DNA of 64,000 nt from Bifidobacterium bifidum ATCC 29521 = JCM 1255 = DSM 20456 (GCF_001025135.1 NZ_AP012323.1:1116001-1180000), one strand, 5' to 3'; positions 16,695 through 26,183 are shown, counted from the stretch's first letter. The notes: generated from the sequence alone by a model not told the origin. Program-made: numbers and translations.

Positions 16695-17846
16695 CTATTG
16701 CGCCGTCGAGGCGCCCACCGAAGCGAGTCGCTGATTCACGCGGGTCTGAACCTCGATATAGTACTGCTGCTCCTCGGGGGTCAGCGAATTCTCGTCGATG
16801 GCGTCGAGCTTCTTCATGGCATCGTTGTACTTGACCATTATCTTCGCGTAGTCGGCCGCCATGCTCGCCGGGTGCCCGCCGGCGTTGTACTTCTCCATGA
16901 AGTCGGCGTACTCGTTCATCAGCGACTCGTAGCTGTCCATCGCGGCCTTGAAATCGGCGTCGGAGCTGGATCCGGTGGAAGCGTCGCCGGAACCCGAATC
17001 ATCGTTGTTTTGCGTGGCGCCGTTCCCGGACGTGCTGGAAGTCGAAGAGTCGTCCGGGGCGAGGATGAGAATGGCCATGATGGAGTCGCCCTTGGAATCG
17101 TATCTGATATTGACCGAGTAGCCGGCGGCGTTCTTCGCGTTGAACGCGGAGGAGCTCTTGAAGTAGTCGACGGTGAATCCCTTCTCCTGCAGAGCCTTGA
17201 CATAGTTGTCGTACGCTGTGGCATCGGTGCCGCACACCTTGATGTAGAACGCGCTCGAGCTATCCTTCTCGATCTTACCCTTGGAGGATTCCGGCTTGGG
17301 CAGCTGACTGGCCAGGTCGGTCGTCGGCCATGAGTAGGCATCGCATTTGGCCTTCGCGGCTTCCTTCGCGGCCTGTTCCGCGGCGTCATGAGAGGCCTTG
17401 GCCTCGAGGCCGTTGCGTACGACATCCACGCCGCCGACGATCAGCGCCACCACGGTGATACCGACCGCGACCCAGGCGAGCACGCGCCCCTGCGCCTTGC
17501 CGTCCTTGCGGGTTGTGTAGACGGAGAATCCGGACAACAATACCGGCAACAGCGCGAAGAATGCCAACAGACCCCAGCTGTTCACACCGATGAAGGTGAT
17601 CAGCAGGAACACCGCGGCGACGATGATCGCGAACACCGCCAGCTTGGAGGTCTTCTTGTTACGGACATCGGGTGCGTCGGGTGTATTGGGAGTGCTAGGA
17701 GTGCCGGGGGCGATGGGGATGACGCCCGGCGTCTGCGGCGGCACGGTGTTCCCCGCGGGCTGGACCGGCATGGGCTGAGTGGGCTGGACGGGTTGCGGCC
17801 CCGATCCTTGGGGTGGCTGTGGCGTGAAATCGGATGGGTTCGTCAT
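16695..17846 (-). CDS. Membrane-anchored protein with Pro-rich cytoplasmic head and extracellular domain (383 aa)
   Basis: Not assigned to a function. The order is: a Pro/Gln/Thr-rich head (residues 1-65); three hydrophobic segments (about 70-88, 90-108 and 125-147); a helical Ala/Lys linker; then a soluble domain with paired cysteines (near 170 and 205) that resembles domains of unknown function in other bifidobacterial surface proteins; a Ser/Thr/Asp-rich stretch near 260-295; and a helical tail. The soluble part is probably outside the cell. The start at 17846 is chosen over a GTG-type extension because the typical MTNPSDFTPQPPQ head begins here; no strong ribosome site is seen. Confidence 0.7.
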   Translation of the reverse strand: MTNPSDFTPQPPQGSGPQPVQPTQPMPVQPAGNTVPPQTPGVIPIAPGTPSTPNTPDAPDVRNKKTSKLAVFAIIVAAVFLLITFIGVNSWGLLAFFALLPVLLSGFSVYTTRKDGKAQGRVLAWVAVGITVVALIVGGVDVVRNGLEAKASHDAAEQAAKEAAKAKCDAYSWPTTDLASQLPKPESSKGKIEKDSSSAFYIKVCGTDATAYDNYVKALQEKGFTVDYFKSSSAFNAKNAAGYSVNIRYDSKGDSIMAILILAPDDSSTSSTSGNGATQNNDDSGSGDASTGSSSDADFKAAMDSYESLMNEYADFMEKYNAGGHPASMAADYAKIMVKYNDAMKKLDAIDENSLTPEEQQYYIEVQTRVNQRLASVGASTAQ

Positions 17847-18115
17847 GGTCTGCTCTTTCTCTTCAATCGCGCGTTTATGCGCGGACACTGGTGACATCGT
17901 CCATTGTCATGGGCGATGCGGCGGCCCGTCATCAGTTGCCAACTGAATTTCGGAAATTTTTTCCGCATGGATGATTCCGGCACCGGAGCCGTGTCGCACG
18001 CCGCCGCGCCATGTAGTCTGGTCACAGTGAAACGAACGGGCCAGTCGATTGACGCTCCCGACGGGAGATCTCCCGGCGGTCCGGCATGTGAAGACATACC
18101 AGGGGAAGGCGAGGC

Positions 18116-18760
18116 ATGAACGTCAACGATCCGGCGCATCTGACCGATGAGCTGCCGGAACGTCTGCTCGCCAGCGACGACATCGAAACGCAACGGCTGC
18201 TGCGTCTCGCCGGAGTGTCCGAACTGTACTGCAGGCAGCGGCGCTCGGGGGGACGACGACGATTATGGACGAACGGCAGACCATGCACGCCATGATGCTC
18301 GACGACGCCTACTGCGTCGAACGGGTGCTGGCGGACGGCGCATACGGCGTCACCGAAATGGTGAGCCTCGATGGAGCCGGGCCGTTCGTGCGCAAGAAGA
18401 TGCCGCTGCGGCTGGCGAGGCGGCGACTGTGGTCCCCACACTCGCCGAATGCGCTTCGTCGCGGTGCCGCGCGTCGAGGCGACCTACGAGCTGCCCGACA
18501 TGTTCGTGGTCGTTTACGACTACGTGGACGGCGTGACGCTCGACCATTACGTCGGCGAGCGCGACGATGACAACGGTGATGGCGTCTACGGCTCGGATGT
18601 CGCCATTTCGCTCATCCTGCGCGACGAGAAGGGGAACTTCGTGTTCTGGCGTAGTGAGTATGTGCGTAAACCGGCCAAAGGCGAATCCCGCGCGTTCTCC
18701 ATCCAGATCTATGGTCTGCCCAAGTACGCCTCCTATGAGGCGTACGCCTATGCCTCGTAG
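18116..18760 (+). pseudogene. Shattered protein-kinase-like gene fused to an unrelated C-terminal domain
   Basis: Three frames must be joined. Frame 1 (from ATG 18116, after GGGGAAGGCGAGG) gives 59 aa ending just after a run of six G at 18247-18252. Frame 2 (through ATG 18265) carries YGVTEMVSLDGAGPFVRKKMP, which looks like a kinase glycine loop and lysine strand. After a second break near 18430-18470, frame 3 gives VPRVEATYELPDMFVVVYDYVDGVTLDHYV, a kinase hinge pattern. The same frame then passes straight into DVAISLILRDEKGNFVFW and ends at 18760, a beta-rich domain unlike a kinase. The catalytic loop is absent. I infer frameshifts plus a deletion that fused two genes. Confidence 0.65.
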
Positions 18761-19060
18761 ATGTTTCTCCTTTGGAAGAGGTACATTTGTCTTGTTGCGG
18801 AGAGCTATCTGCGTTCAATGAAGTGCCTGAAACATGAGAACCCGAGTATCAACGTTGCAATGACGGCGTTTGTACTCGAGGGTTCCCATTCGGTACCTCT
18901 CTGAAGACAGTCAGCATTCTGCAGGAGGTCGAATGTACCTCTTGCAACGAAGATAGATGCTTGCAACGGTCCGAATATGTCCCTTGTCGGCCAGTTGGCG
19001 TCCCTACAATGGGGGATGACGTGACGCGTCGTAGGAGACTTGAGTGAAGGGGTGCCCAAT
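18761..19060. other. Intergenic region with hairpin and dispersed repeats before the UvrA2-like gene
   Basis: No gene is apparent. It holds a hairpin at 18838-18885 (GAACCC..GAGTA with TACTC..GGGTTC), an inverted pair around AAGAGGTACATT (18776-18787 and the reverse at 18932-18943), and three TTGCAA-containing repeats. These may be remains of a mobile element or a regulator site for the gene at 19061. Confidence 0.4.
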
Positions 19061-21568
19061 ATGCAGCGGATACGGGACGATGCGCGCCCGGAGTCGATCG
19101 AGGTGCGCGGCGCGCGCGTGCATAACCTCAAGAACGTCGACGTCGACGTGCCTCTGGGCGAACTGGTCGGTGTGGCCGGCGTCTCCGGTTCGGGCAAGAG
19201 CTCGCTCGCACTCGGCGTGCTGTATGCCGAAGGCTCACGGCGATATTTGGAGGCGCTGTCCACGTACACGCGCCGCCGCCTCACTCAAGCGAGCCGCGCG
19301 CAGGTGGACGAAGTACTGCACGTGCCCGCCGCGCTGGCCCTGCACCAGCGGCCCGCGGTGCCCGGCATACGCTCCACCTTCGGCACGATGACCGAATTGC
19401 TCAACAGCCTGCGTCTGTTGTTCTCACGTCTCGCCTCACATGTGTGCCCGCATTGCGGCGCACGCAACGAACCGACTCTCAACGTGGCCGCCGGCCTGCC
19501 CATCGTCTGCGCGAATTGCGGCAAGGATTTTCACGCGCCCGGCGCTGAATCCTTGGCCTTCAACTCGGCCGGCGCATGCCCGGCCTGCGCCGGCACCGGC
19601 ATCGTGCGCGAGGTGAACCGCGCGGCGCTCGTACCCGACGAATCGAAAAGCATCGACGAGGGCGCGGTGCTGCCATGGGGTTCGTTGATGTGGGACCTGA
19701 TGAAACAGGTCGCCGGCGCGATGGGCGTGCGCACCGACGTGCCGTTCAAGGACCTCACCCCCAAAGAACGCGACATCGTCTTCAATGGCCCGGCCGTCAA
19801 GAAGCACATCCTGTACAAGCCGAAGAAAGGCGACGACTTCGCCGAACTCGACTTCACGTATTTCAACGCCGTGTACACCGTCGAGAACGCGCTCGCCAAA
19901 GCCAAGGACGAGAAGGGGCTGAAACGCGTGGCGCGGTTCCTCGAGGAGAAAACCTGCCCGGATTGCGGCGGCACGAGGCTCAGCGAGGCGGCGCGCGCCC
20001 CACGGGTGCGCGGACTGAATCTCGCCGAGGCGAGCGCGATGACCTTGGACGCGGCGGTGGACTGGGTGCGTGGCGTGCCCGGGTCGCTCGGGGCCGACAT
20101 GCGCCCGATGGCGACGAACATCTGCGAATCCTTCCTCGATGTGGCCCGCCGGTTGTTGGAGCTTGGACTCGGCTACCTCGCGCTCGATCGCGCCGGAGCG
20201 ACCCTGTCGACCGGCGAACGCCAGCGCGTGCAATTGGCCCGCGCCGTGCGCAACCGCACCACCGGCGTGCTCTACGTGCTCGACGAACCGTCCATCGGCC
20301 TGCACCCGGCGAATGTGGACGGTCTGCTCGGCGTGATGCGTGACCTCGTGGCGGATGGCAACTCCGTGGTGGTCGTCGACCATGATGTGCGTGTGCTCAA
20401 GGCATGCGATCATCTCATTGAAATGGGTCCGGTCGCCGGTGCCGAAGGCGGGCATGTGATCGCGCAGGGCACGGTCGGCGACGTGGCGGCGAATCCGCGC
20501 AGCCGCATCGCGCCGTTCCTGGCCGATGGCGAAAGTGTCCGTGAACGCGGGTGCATGCCCGTCTCGCATATGTTCGACCTTGGGCATATTCGCATGACAA
20601 CCAGTCAGCTGCATACGGTCAAGCCGCTGGATGTTGATATTCCGCGCGGCCGTCTGGTGGCGGTGACCGGCGTATCCGGCTCCGGCAAAACCACGATGGT
20701 GCTCGAATCGTTGATTCCCGCGCTCAAGGCACGGTCTGCGGGGGAGAAGCCGCCCGAGCATGTGCGCTCGATCGACGCCGACGGCATCGAGCGCGCGAAC
20801 CTCATCGACGCCACGCCGATCGGCGCGAACGTGCGTTCCACCGTGGCCACCTACGCCGACATCCACGACGACCTGCGCCGCGCCTTCGCCCGAAGCGACG
20901 AAGCCAAGGCGGGCGGTTGGAAGGCCGGCGACTTCTCCTACAACACCGGCAGACTGCGCTGCCCTACATGCGACGGCACCGGTTCGATTTCGCTCGACGT
21001 GCAGTTCCTGCCCGACGTCGACATCGAATGCCCCGACTGCCGGGGCTCCCGGTATGCGCCCGAAGCCGACGCGATTCACCGCACGACCAAGGACGGGCGC
21101 GAACTCACCCTGCCGCAGCTGATGGCGATGAGCGTGGATCAGGCGTTGGCCGTGACCGTCGACATGCGCAAGGTGCATGCGCGACTGACCACGCTGCACG
21201 ATCTGGGTCTGGGCTACCTGACGCTCGGCGAGCCGACGCCGGCGCTTTCGGGCGGTGAGGCGCAACGCCTGAAGCTTGCCAGCGAAATGGGCAGGGCTCA
21301 GTCGCACGCCGTGTTCGTGTTCGACGAGCCGACCATCGGCCTGCATCCGCTCGATGTGCGGGTGCTGCTCGGCGTGTTTGACCGACTCGTGGCGTCCGGC
21401 GCGACCGTCGTGGTCATCGAACACGACCTCGACGTGATCGCCAACGCCGACTGGGTGATCGACATGGGGCCGGGCGGCGGCGAAAGCGGCGGGCGCATCG
21501 TCGCCGCCGGCACGCCGGAGCAGATCGCGGCCGATGCGAACAGCGTCACGGGCCGGTACCTGAGGTGA
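19061..21568 (+). CDS. UvrA2-like ABC ATPase (class II UvrA)
   Basis: A soluble tandem ABC ATPase related to the DNA-damage sensor UvrA but short (835 aa against about 950), as in class II UvrA proteins linked to drug tolerance. Walker A motifs are GVSGSGKSSLA near residue 42 and GVSGSGKTTMV near residue 544. Signatures are LSTGERQRVQLARA and LSGGEAQRLKLASE, with zinc-binding pairs CPHCG, CANCG, CPACAGTG, CPDCGGTR, CPTCDGTG and CPDCRGSR. I choose ATG 19061, 8 nt after GAAGGGG; a TTG at 19040 is the alternative. A MATE exporter follows 73 bp later, suggesting a shared role in handling DNA-binding drugs. Confidence 0.88.
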   Translation: MQRIRDDARPESIEVRGARVHNLKNVDVDVPLGELVGVAGVSGSGKSSLALGVLYAEGSRRYLEALSTYTRRRLTQASRAQVDEVLHVPAALALHQRPAVPGIRSTFGTMTELLNSLRLLFSRLASHVCPHCGARNEPTLNVAAGLPIVCANCGKDFHAPGAESLAFNSAGACPACAGTGIVREVNRAALVPDESKSIDEGAVLPWGSLMWDLMKQVAGAMGVRTDVPFKDLTPKERDIVFNGPAVKKHILYKPKKGDDFAELDFTYFNAVYTVENALAKAKDEKGLKRVARFLEEKTCPDCGGTRLSEAARAPRVRGLNLAEASAMTLDAAVDWVRGVPGSLGADMRPMATNICESFLDVARRLLELGLGYLALDRAGATLSTGERQRVQLARAVRNRTTGVLYVLDEPSIGLHPANVDGLLGVMRDLVADGNSVVVVDHDVRVLKACDHLIEMGPVAGAEGGHVIAQGTVGDVAANPRSRIAPFLADGESVRERGCMPVSHMFDLGHIRMTTSQLHTVKPLDVDIPRGRLVAVTGVSGSGKTTMVLESLIPALKARSAGEKPPEHVRSIDADGIERANLIDATPIGANVRSTVATYADIHDDLRRAFARSDEAKAGGWKAGDFSYNTGRLRCPTCDGTGSISLDVQFLPDVDIECPDCRGSRYAPEADAIHRTTKDGRELTLPQLMAMSVDQALAVTVDMRKVHARLTTLHDLGLGYLTLGEPTPALSGGEAQRLKLASEMGRAQSHAVFVFDEPTIGLHPLDVRVLLGVFDRLVASGATVVVIEHDLDVIANADWVIDMGPGGGESGGRIVAAGTPEQIAADANSVTGRYLR

Positions 21569-21627
21569 CTGTATCCGTGGGCGACCCACATGGCGGTCAT
21601 GCACGGCTGCGAGGGATGCCGCGCGAG

Positions 21628-21633
21628 TAGGAT
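21628..21633 (+). promoter_or_regulatory. -10 box (TAGGAT) for the MATE gene
   Basis: It lies eight nucleotides before a GTG start with no convincing Shine-Dalgarno; a leaderless start is possible. Confidence 0.3.
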
Positions 21634-21641
21634 GACCGTCC

Positions 21642-23000
21642 GTGGTTCAGGTTCATGGCATCAGACGCGCGAGCGCGGACGCGAAATACCGGCAGATGAC
21701 CGGCCAGCCGGTCAAACCGTTGATTCTCAGACTGTGTCTGCCGGCGGTGATCTCCAATCTGGTGACCACCGCCTACAATTTGACCGACACTTTTTTCATA
21801 GGGCAGCTGGGCACCGCGCAATCCGGCGCGATCGGCATCGCGTTCTCCATCATGACCGTGATGCAGGCGCTCGGCTTCTTCTTCGGCAACGGCGCGGGCA
21901 ACTCGATGAGCCGCGAACTCGGCAAACAGAACAACGAGCGGGCATCCCGGCTGCTGGCCGTAGGCTTCGCGGGCGCGGTGATCTCAGGTCTGACGATCGC
22001 CGCGATCGGGCTGCTGACATTGCGGCCGCTGGTCGTCATGCTGGGTTCGACTCCCACGATTGCGCCGTACGCGGTGCAATACCTGACGCCATTGCTGGTC
22101 GCCGCGCCCTGCGTATGCGGGTCGTTCGCGCTCAACGGGCTGCTGCGCTACCAAGGCCAGTCGGCGTTCGGCATGATCGGCTTGGTTTCGGGCGCGCTGC
22201 TGAACTTCTTGCTCGCGCCGCTGCTCATCTTCGTGGCGGGCCTCGGGATATTCGGCGCCGGGCTGGCCACCGCCATCTGCCAGACGGTGAGCTTCGCGAT
22301 TCTGACGACGATGAGCGCCAGATTCGGCGTGATGAAACTGTCGTTGCGCAACTGCCGGCCGGATGTGCTGCTCATGCGCGAGGTGGCCGGCGGCGGCCTG
22401 CCCTCGCTGATTCGGCAGGGTGCGGGCTCGATCTCCGTGACCTGCGTGAACATCGCCGCCAACCCGTTCGGCGACGCGGCCATCGCCGGCATGGCCATCG
22501 TGATGCGCATCATGTTGGGCGCCAACTCGGTGATCGTGGGCCTCGGCCAGGGCTTCCAGCCGGTGTGCGGATACAACTACGGCGCCGGCCTGTACGCGCG
22601 CGTCAAGGAAGGGTACTGGTTCTGCGTGCGGCTCGCCACCGGCGTGCTTGTGGCGTTGGCCGCGCTGCTGTGGATGTTCGCCCCGCATCTGGTCGAGATC
22701 TTCCGCTCCGACCCGGCCGTGGTGGCGGTGGGTGTGTCCGCATTGCACATTCAATGCTGCACGGTGGTGTTCAATGGCTTCAACATGATGGGCAATATGA
22801 TGACCCAGACCATGGGCCGCACCGGCATCGCCTCGTTCCTGGCATTGTGCCGGCAGGGCCTGTTTCTGGCGCCGATCGTACTGGTGCTGCCGTTGGCGTT
22901 CGGCGTGCTCGGCGTGGAAATGGCACAGTCGGTGTCCGACGTGCTCACCTTCGCGGTCACCATTCCATTCATGCGCCGCATCCTACGCGAATTGAGCTGA
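21642..23000 (+). CDS. MATE-family multidrug/cation antiporter
   Basis: A 452-residue inner-membrane exporter with about 12 hydrophobic segments in two similar halves. The opening (PVKPLILRLCLPAVISNLVTTAYNLTDTFFIGQLG) is the conserved MATE N-terminal half motif. The second half begins GGGLPSLIRQGAGSISVTCVNIAAN, and GLGQGFQPVCGYNYGAG is another strong family motif. MepA/DinF-like MATE proteins export cationic drugs using Na+ or H+ gradients. The start is GTG 21642, with a TAGGAT box 8 nt upstream; ATG codons downstream would cut the conserved head. The pairing with the UvrA2-like gene is the notable context. Confidence 0.9.
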   Translation: MVQVHGIRRASADAKYRQMTGQPVKPLILRLCLPAVISNLVTTAYNLTDTFFIGQLGTAQSGAIGIAFSIMTVMQALGFFFGNGAGNSMSRELGKQNNERASRLLAVGFAGAVISGLTIAAIGLLTLRPLVVMLGSTPTIAPYAVQYLTPLLVAAPCVCGSFALNGLLRYQGQSAFGMIGLVSGALLNFLLAPLLIFVAGLGIFGAGLATAICQTVSFAILTTMSARFGVMKLSLRNCRPDVLLMREVAGGGLPSLIRQGAGSISVTCVNIAANPFGDAAIAGMAIVMRIMLGANSVIVGLGQGFQPVCGYNYGAGLYARVKEGYWFCVRLATGVLVALAALLWMFAPHLVEIFRSDPAVVAVGVSALHIQCCTVVFNGFNMMGNMMTQTMGRTGIASFLALCRQGLFLAPIVLVLPLAFGVLGVEMAQSVSDVLTFAVTIPFMRRILRELS

Positions 23001-23155
23001 TTCGCCGCCCCATGCGCAGGCGATGGCGACGGCGACGGGTCGGACGGATTCGATAAAATGCATTGTGCATACGTTTTCAACAGCGTTTCGTCGCGGCATC
23101 GGGCAGTGATCGCCGGACGGCGACGAACCGACGAAGGCAGGGAGGCATACGAATC

Positions 23156-23866
23156 ATGGAACGGACGAACGGCAAACGCATCGCCATCGTGACGGGCAGC
23201 GCCCTCGGACTGGGCTATGAACTCACGCGACAGCTCATCGATCGCGGATGGTTCGTCGCCGGCATCGACTTCAACGCCGAACGCCAGACCGAACTGGCCG
23301 GCGAATTCCCCCGGGGCTCTTACCACGGGTTCGTCGGCGACGTGTCCGACGAGGACTTCGTCAAAGCCTCGGTGGCCGAGATCGCCAAGATCGGGCACAT
23401 CGACCTGCTGATCAACAATGCCGGGCAGCCCTCGTTCAAGATGCCGACCGCCTACGAGGCCGCCGACGTGGACAAATGCCTCAAAGGCCTCAAGGGCATG
23501 ATTCTGTGGTGCGTCCAGACGCTCAAGGCATGCGACGAACAGAACCTCAAAATCGCCAACGTGATGAGCACCGCCGCTACGCGCGGCAACGCCAACGAAT
23601 CCGTGTACTGCGCCACCAAATGGGGTGAGAAGGGGTATACACAGAGCCTCAAGGCCGCGTACAAGGGGTCGAGCGTCACCGTCGTGGGCGTGTACCCCGG
23701 CGGCATCGACACCGACTTCTACCGCGAGAGCCACGACTACGTCTCACTCGACAAGCAGCACACGTTCATGCCCGCCGCCGATCTCGCCGGCGTGGTGCTC
23801 GACAACCTGCTCAGCGAGGCGCGCCTCACCGTCTCCGACATTCTCATCGAGCGCCTGTACCGTTGA
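23156..23866 (+). CDS. Short-chain dehydrogenase/reductase (SDR)
   Basis: A classical SDR of 236 residues. The Rossmann motif TGSALGLG is near residue 12, NNAG near residue 86, and the catalytic YxxxK as YCATK near residue 155. PGGIDTDF follows the active site. The start at 23156 follows AGGGAGGCATACGAATC; a longer frame from 23063 lacks a ribosome site and encodes an Arg-rich non-SDR leader. Substrate unknown. The DNA-glycosylase gene starts 2 bp after its stop, so the two are probably co-transcribed. Confidence 0.88.
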   Translation: MERTNGKRIAIVTGSALGLGYELTRQLIDRGWFVAGIDFNAERQTELAGEFPRGSYHGFVGDVSDEDFVKASVAEIAKIGHIDLLINNAGQPSFKMPTAYEAADVDKCLKGLKGMILWCVQTLKACDEQNLKIANVMSTAATRGNANESVYCATKWGEKGYTQSLKAAYKGSSVTVVGVYPGGIDTDFYRESHDYVSLDKQHTFMPAADLAGVVLDNLLSEARLTVSDILIERLYR

Positions 23867-23868
23867 CC

Positions 23869-24585
23869 ATGGCATCGGCGCACGGCAATGGCAGGCAATC
23901 CCGGCGCAGGCCCGCAGCCGGCGACATCGAGTCGCTGTACCGCGCGCTGTCCGCGGAGCTGAGCCCGACCGGATGGTGGCCGGCGGACACCACATTCGAG
24001 ATCATGGTGGGCGCGGTGCTCACGCAGAACACCGCGTGGGGCAATGTGGATCGTTCGCTCGCGGCGTTGAAGGCGGAGAGCATGCTCGACCCCCATGCGT
24101 TGACGGTCGTGGAGCCGGAGCGTTTGCAGGAGCTGATTCGGCCGTCGGGCTTCTACGTCAACAAATCCAAGACCCTGCGCTCGTTGAGCCGTTGGTATGT
24201 GGAGCGTTGCGACGCCTCTCCCGAAGGAGCCGACGGCATCACCGACGCCGAGCTGCGCGCCGAACTGCTCGGATTGTTCGGCATCGGCGGCGAAACGGCC
24301 GACGATATGATGCTCTACGTGTTCTCCCGCCGCACGTTCGTGGCCGACACCTACGCACGGCGCCTGTTCGCGTTCCTCGGCTTCGATGCGCCGGCCGGAT
24401 ACCCGGCGTTCCATAAGGCGTATGCCCCCGTGGTGCTGGACACCGGGCTGGACGTCGCCGACCTTCAGGAATTCCATGGGCTCATCGACGAGTTCGGCAA
24501 AGCCTACCGCGACGATGCGGCAAAAAACGAGTCGTTTCTCCAGTCGTGGCGACCGGGAGAGGCTGCTCCTCGCCCGACGGAGTGA
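23869..24585 (+). CDS. HhH-GPD DNA glycosylase, endonuclease III-like, lacking the catalytic lysine and Fe-S cluster
   Basis: Excises damaged bases. The family's entry motif EIMVGAVLTQNTAWGNV is near residue 42. The helix-hairpin-helix is LLGLFGIGGETADDMML near residue 130, with glutamate where endonuclease III has its lyase lysine. The catalytic aspartate is in FVADTYARRLF near residue 157. No C-terminal four-cysteine cluster is present. This matches monofunctional glycosylases of the MagIII/3-methyladenine type rather than true Nth; the substrate is an inference. The start is ATG 23869, directly after the SDR stop, without a clear ribosome site. Confidence 0.8.
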   Translation: MASAHGNGRQSRRRPAAGDIESLYRALSAELSPTGWWPADTTFEIMVGAVLTQNTAWGNVDRSLAALKAESMLDPHALTVVEPERLQELIRPSGFYVNKSKTLRSLSRWYVERCDASPEGADGITDAELRAELLGLFGIGGETADDMMLYVFSRRTFVADTYARRLFAFLGFDAPAGYPAFHKAYAPVVLDTGLDVADLQEFHGLIDEFGKAYRDDAAKNESFLQSWRPGEAAPRPTE

Positions 24586-24617
24586 CGAGACGGTGCCACG
24601 GGTATGTTGAAACGAGT

Positions 24618-24623
24618 TATGAT
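24618..24623 (+). promoter_or_regulatory. -10 box (TATGAT) of the padR-type gene
   Basis: It lies eight nucleotides before ATG 24632 with no Shine-Dalgarno. The surrounding ATGT/ACAA half-sites recall PadR operators, so autoregulation is possible. Confidence 0.4.
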
Positions 24624-24631
24624 GGACAATC

Positions 24632-25156
24632 ATGAGCTTGATTGAGATGATGATTCTGGGGTTCCTTTCGGAGCGTTCCATGTGCGGCTACGAGTTGCGC
24701 AAGAAGATGGAGCAGCTGCAGGGGTACGCGCGCAAATTCAGCGACGGCGCGATTTATCCGGCGACCAATAGGCTCGTCGAAGCGGGATTGATCTCCGAAC
24801 AGGCGTCGATTCGCGACGGGCGCCAGCGTCGCGTGTTCACCCTGCTGGACGCGGGTCGCGCCAAGTTGATCGACGAGCTTAAAAGCACCAGTGGTTTCAA
24901 TCTCACCGATTTCACCCGGTGGACCGTCGTGCTTACCTTCCTGTCCGTCGTGCCAGACAAAACCGACCGCGACGCGGTGTTGCGCCGCCGTTACGATTTG
25001 CTCAACGGCCACGACGTGCATTTCTTCTACTGTGACGCGGGCAATCCGTTGAGCGCCGAGCAGATCGACGACCCGTACCGCAAGGGTATCATCACCGTGC
25101 ATGACGCGCAGATCGCCGCCGAACTCGAATGGCTGCGTTCGATGCTGGAGATGTAA
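24632..25156 (+). CDS. PadR-family transcriptional regulator
   Basis: The N-terminal winged helix (residues 1-85) is characteristic: MILGFLSERSMCGYELRKKM, then ISDGAIYPATNRLVEAGLI-like sequence (SDGAIYPATNRLVEAGLI) and a basic wing (IRDGRQRRVFTLLDAG). The C-terminal half is helical, as in the Vir_act_alpha_C dimerisation domain. At 174 residues it is of normal length. The message is probably leaderless. The AEC-family transporter gene starts 6 bp after its stop and is the obvious target. The inducing ligand is unknown. Confidence 0.9.
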   Translation: MSLIEMMILGFLSERSMCGYELRKKMEQLQGYARKFSDGAIYPATNRLVEAGLISEQASIRDGRQRRVFTLLDAGRAKLIDELKSTSGFNLTDFTRWTVVLTFLSVVPDKTDRDAVLRRRYDLLNGHDVHFFYCDAGNPLSAEQIDDPYRKGIITVHDAQIAAELEWLRSMLEM

Positions 25157-25162
25157 GGAGCA

Positions 25163-26158
25163 ATGGGTCAATTCGCTATTATGGTTGGCCAGTTGGTCGG
25201 CTTCTTCATCATGCTGATGGTCGGATACGGATGCGTGAGGCTTCGCTTCTACGGCCAGACCGCGCTCGACGGCATGTGCTCGCTGCTGCTCAACGTGCTT
25301 ATCCCGTTGCTGGTGTTCTCGAACGCCATGGCGGGTGCGGACCGCGCGCAGGTCGAGGCCAATTGGGGCGCCATGCTGCTGACCGCGGTGATGTACGCCC
25401 TGCTTATCTTCGTGTTCCGCTTGGTCGCGTGGGCGTTGCGGCTTAAGGGATCACGTAGCCACGTGTTCCAGGCGGCACTGATCTTCGGCAACGCCGGGTT
25501 CATCGGCATTCCAATCATCATGGCGTTATGGCCGCACGAGGGTGCGATCTACGTCGCGTTGATGTCGATCGTCGATCAGACGCTGCTATGGACGTACGGC
25601 GTATGGCTGTGCGAGCCGGTTCCCGAACCCGGTACCGTCGCATCACCCGACGCCGCCGGCCGGCCCACGCTCGGCCTGCGCGTGCGCAATCTGCTGGGGA
25701 GGTTCGTCAACCCCGCGTTCATCGGGGTGATGCTCGCCTTGGTGCTGATCATGCTCGGCGTGAGGATTCCCTCGATCGTCCTGACTCCGCTGCGCACCAT
25801 CGGCGGCATGGCCACGCCGATGTCGTTGATCTACCTGGGCGGCCTGTTCGCGCTGACCAAATGGTGGGGCGTGCTGAAACGCTACGAACTGTACGTGGGG
25901 CTGGTCGCCAAGATGATCGCCTTCCCGCTGGGCCTGTACGCGCTACTCACCGCGGCCGCCGGAGCGCTGCCGGAGCTGCCGATCACCCACGACATGATCA
26001 TGATGATCACGTTGGTGGCCGGCCTGCCGACCATGACCACCATCGCCATGTTCACCGCCCGCAGGAACAACATGCCCGACTACGCGGTCGGCTTCGTGCT
26101 CGTAAGCACGCTGTTCTCGCTGCTTTCGCTGACCATCGTGTCGGCGGTGGTGTTCTGA
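25163..26158 (+). CDS. AEC-family (auxin efflux carrier-type) transporter
   Basis: A 331-residue inner-membrane protein with about ten hydrophobic segments in two inverted halves. Family marks are GYGCVRLRFYG near residue 21 followed by LLLNVLIPLLVFSN near residue 40, FGNAGFIGIPI near residue 109, NPAFIGVMLAL near residue 183 and GLPTMTTIAMF near residue 292. Bacterial members export or import small organic acids such as malate or malonate; the substrate here is unknown. The ribosome site AAGGAG is only 2 nt from ATG 25163, so the first in-frame ATG at 25181 is an alternative start. Confidence 0.85.
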   Translation: MGQFAIMVGQLVGFFIMLMVGYGCVRLRFYGQTALDGMCSLLLNVLIPLLVFSNAMAGADRAQVEANWGAMLLTAVMYALLIFVFRLVAWALRLKGSRSHVFQAALIFGNAGFIGIPIIMALWPHEGAIYVALMSIVDQTLLWTYGVWLCEPVPEPGTVASPDAAGRPTLGLRVRNLLGRFVNPAFIGVMLALVLIMLGVRIPSIVLTPLRTIGGMATPMSLIYLGGLFALTKWWGVLKRYELYVGLVAKMIAFPLGLYALLTAAAGALPELPITHDMIMMITLVAGLPTMTTIAMFTARRNNMPDYAVGFVLVSTLFSLLSLTIVSAVVF

Positions 26159-26183
26159 CGAGCGCGAGCGACAGTCCTTTGAT

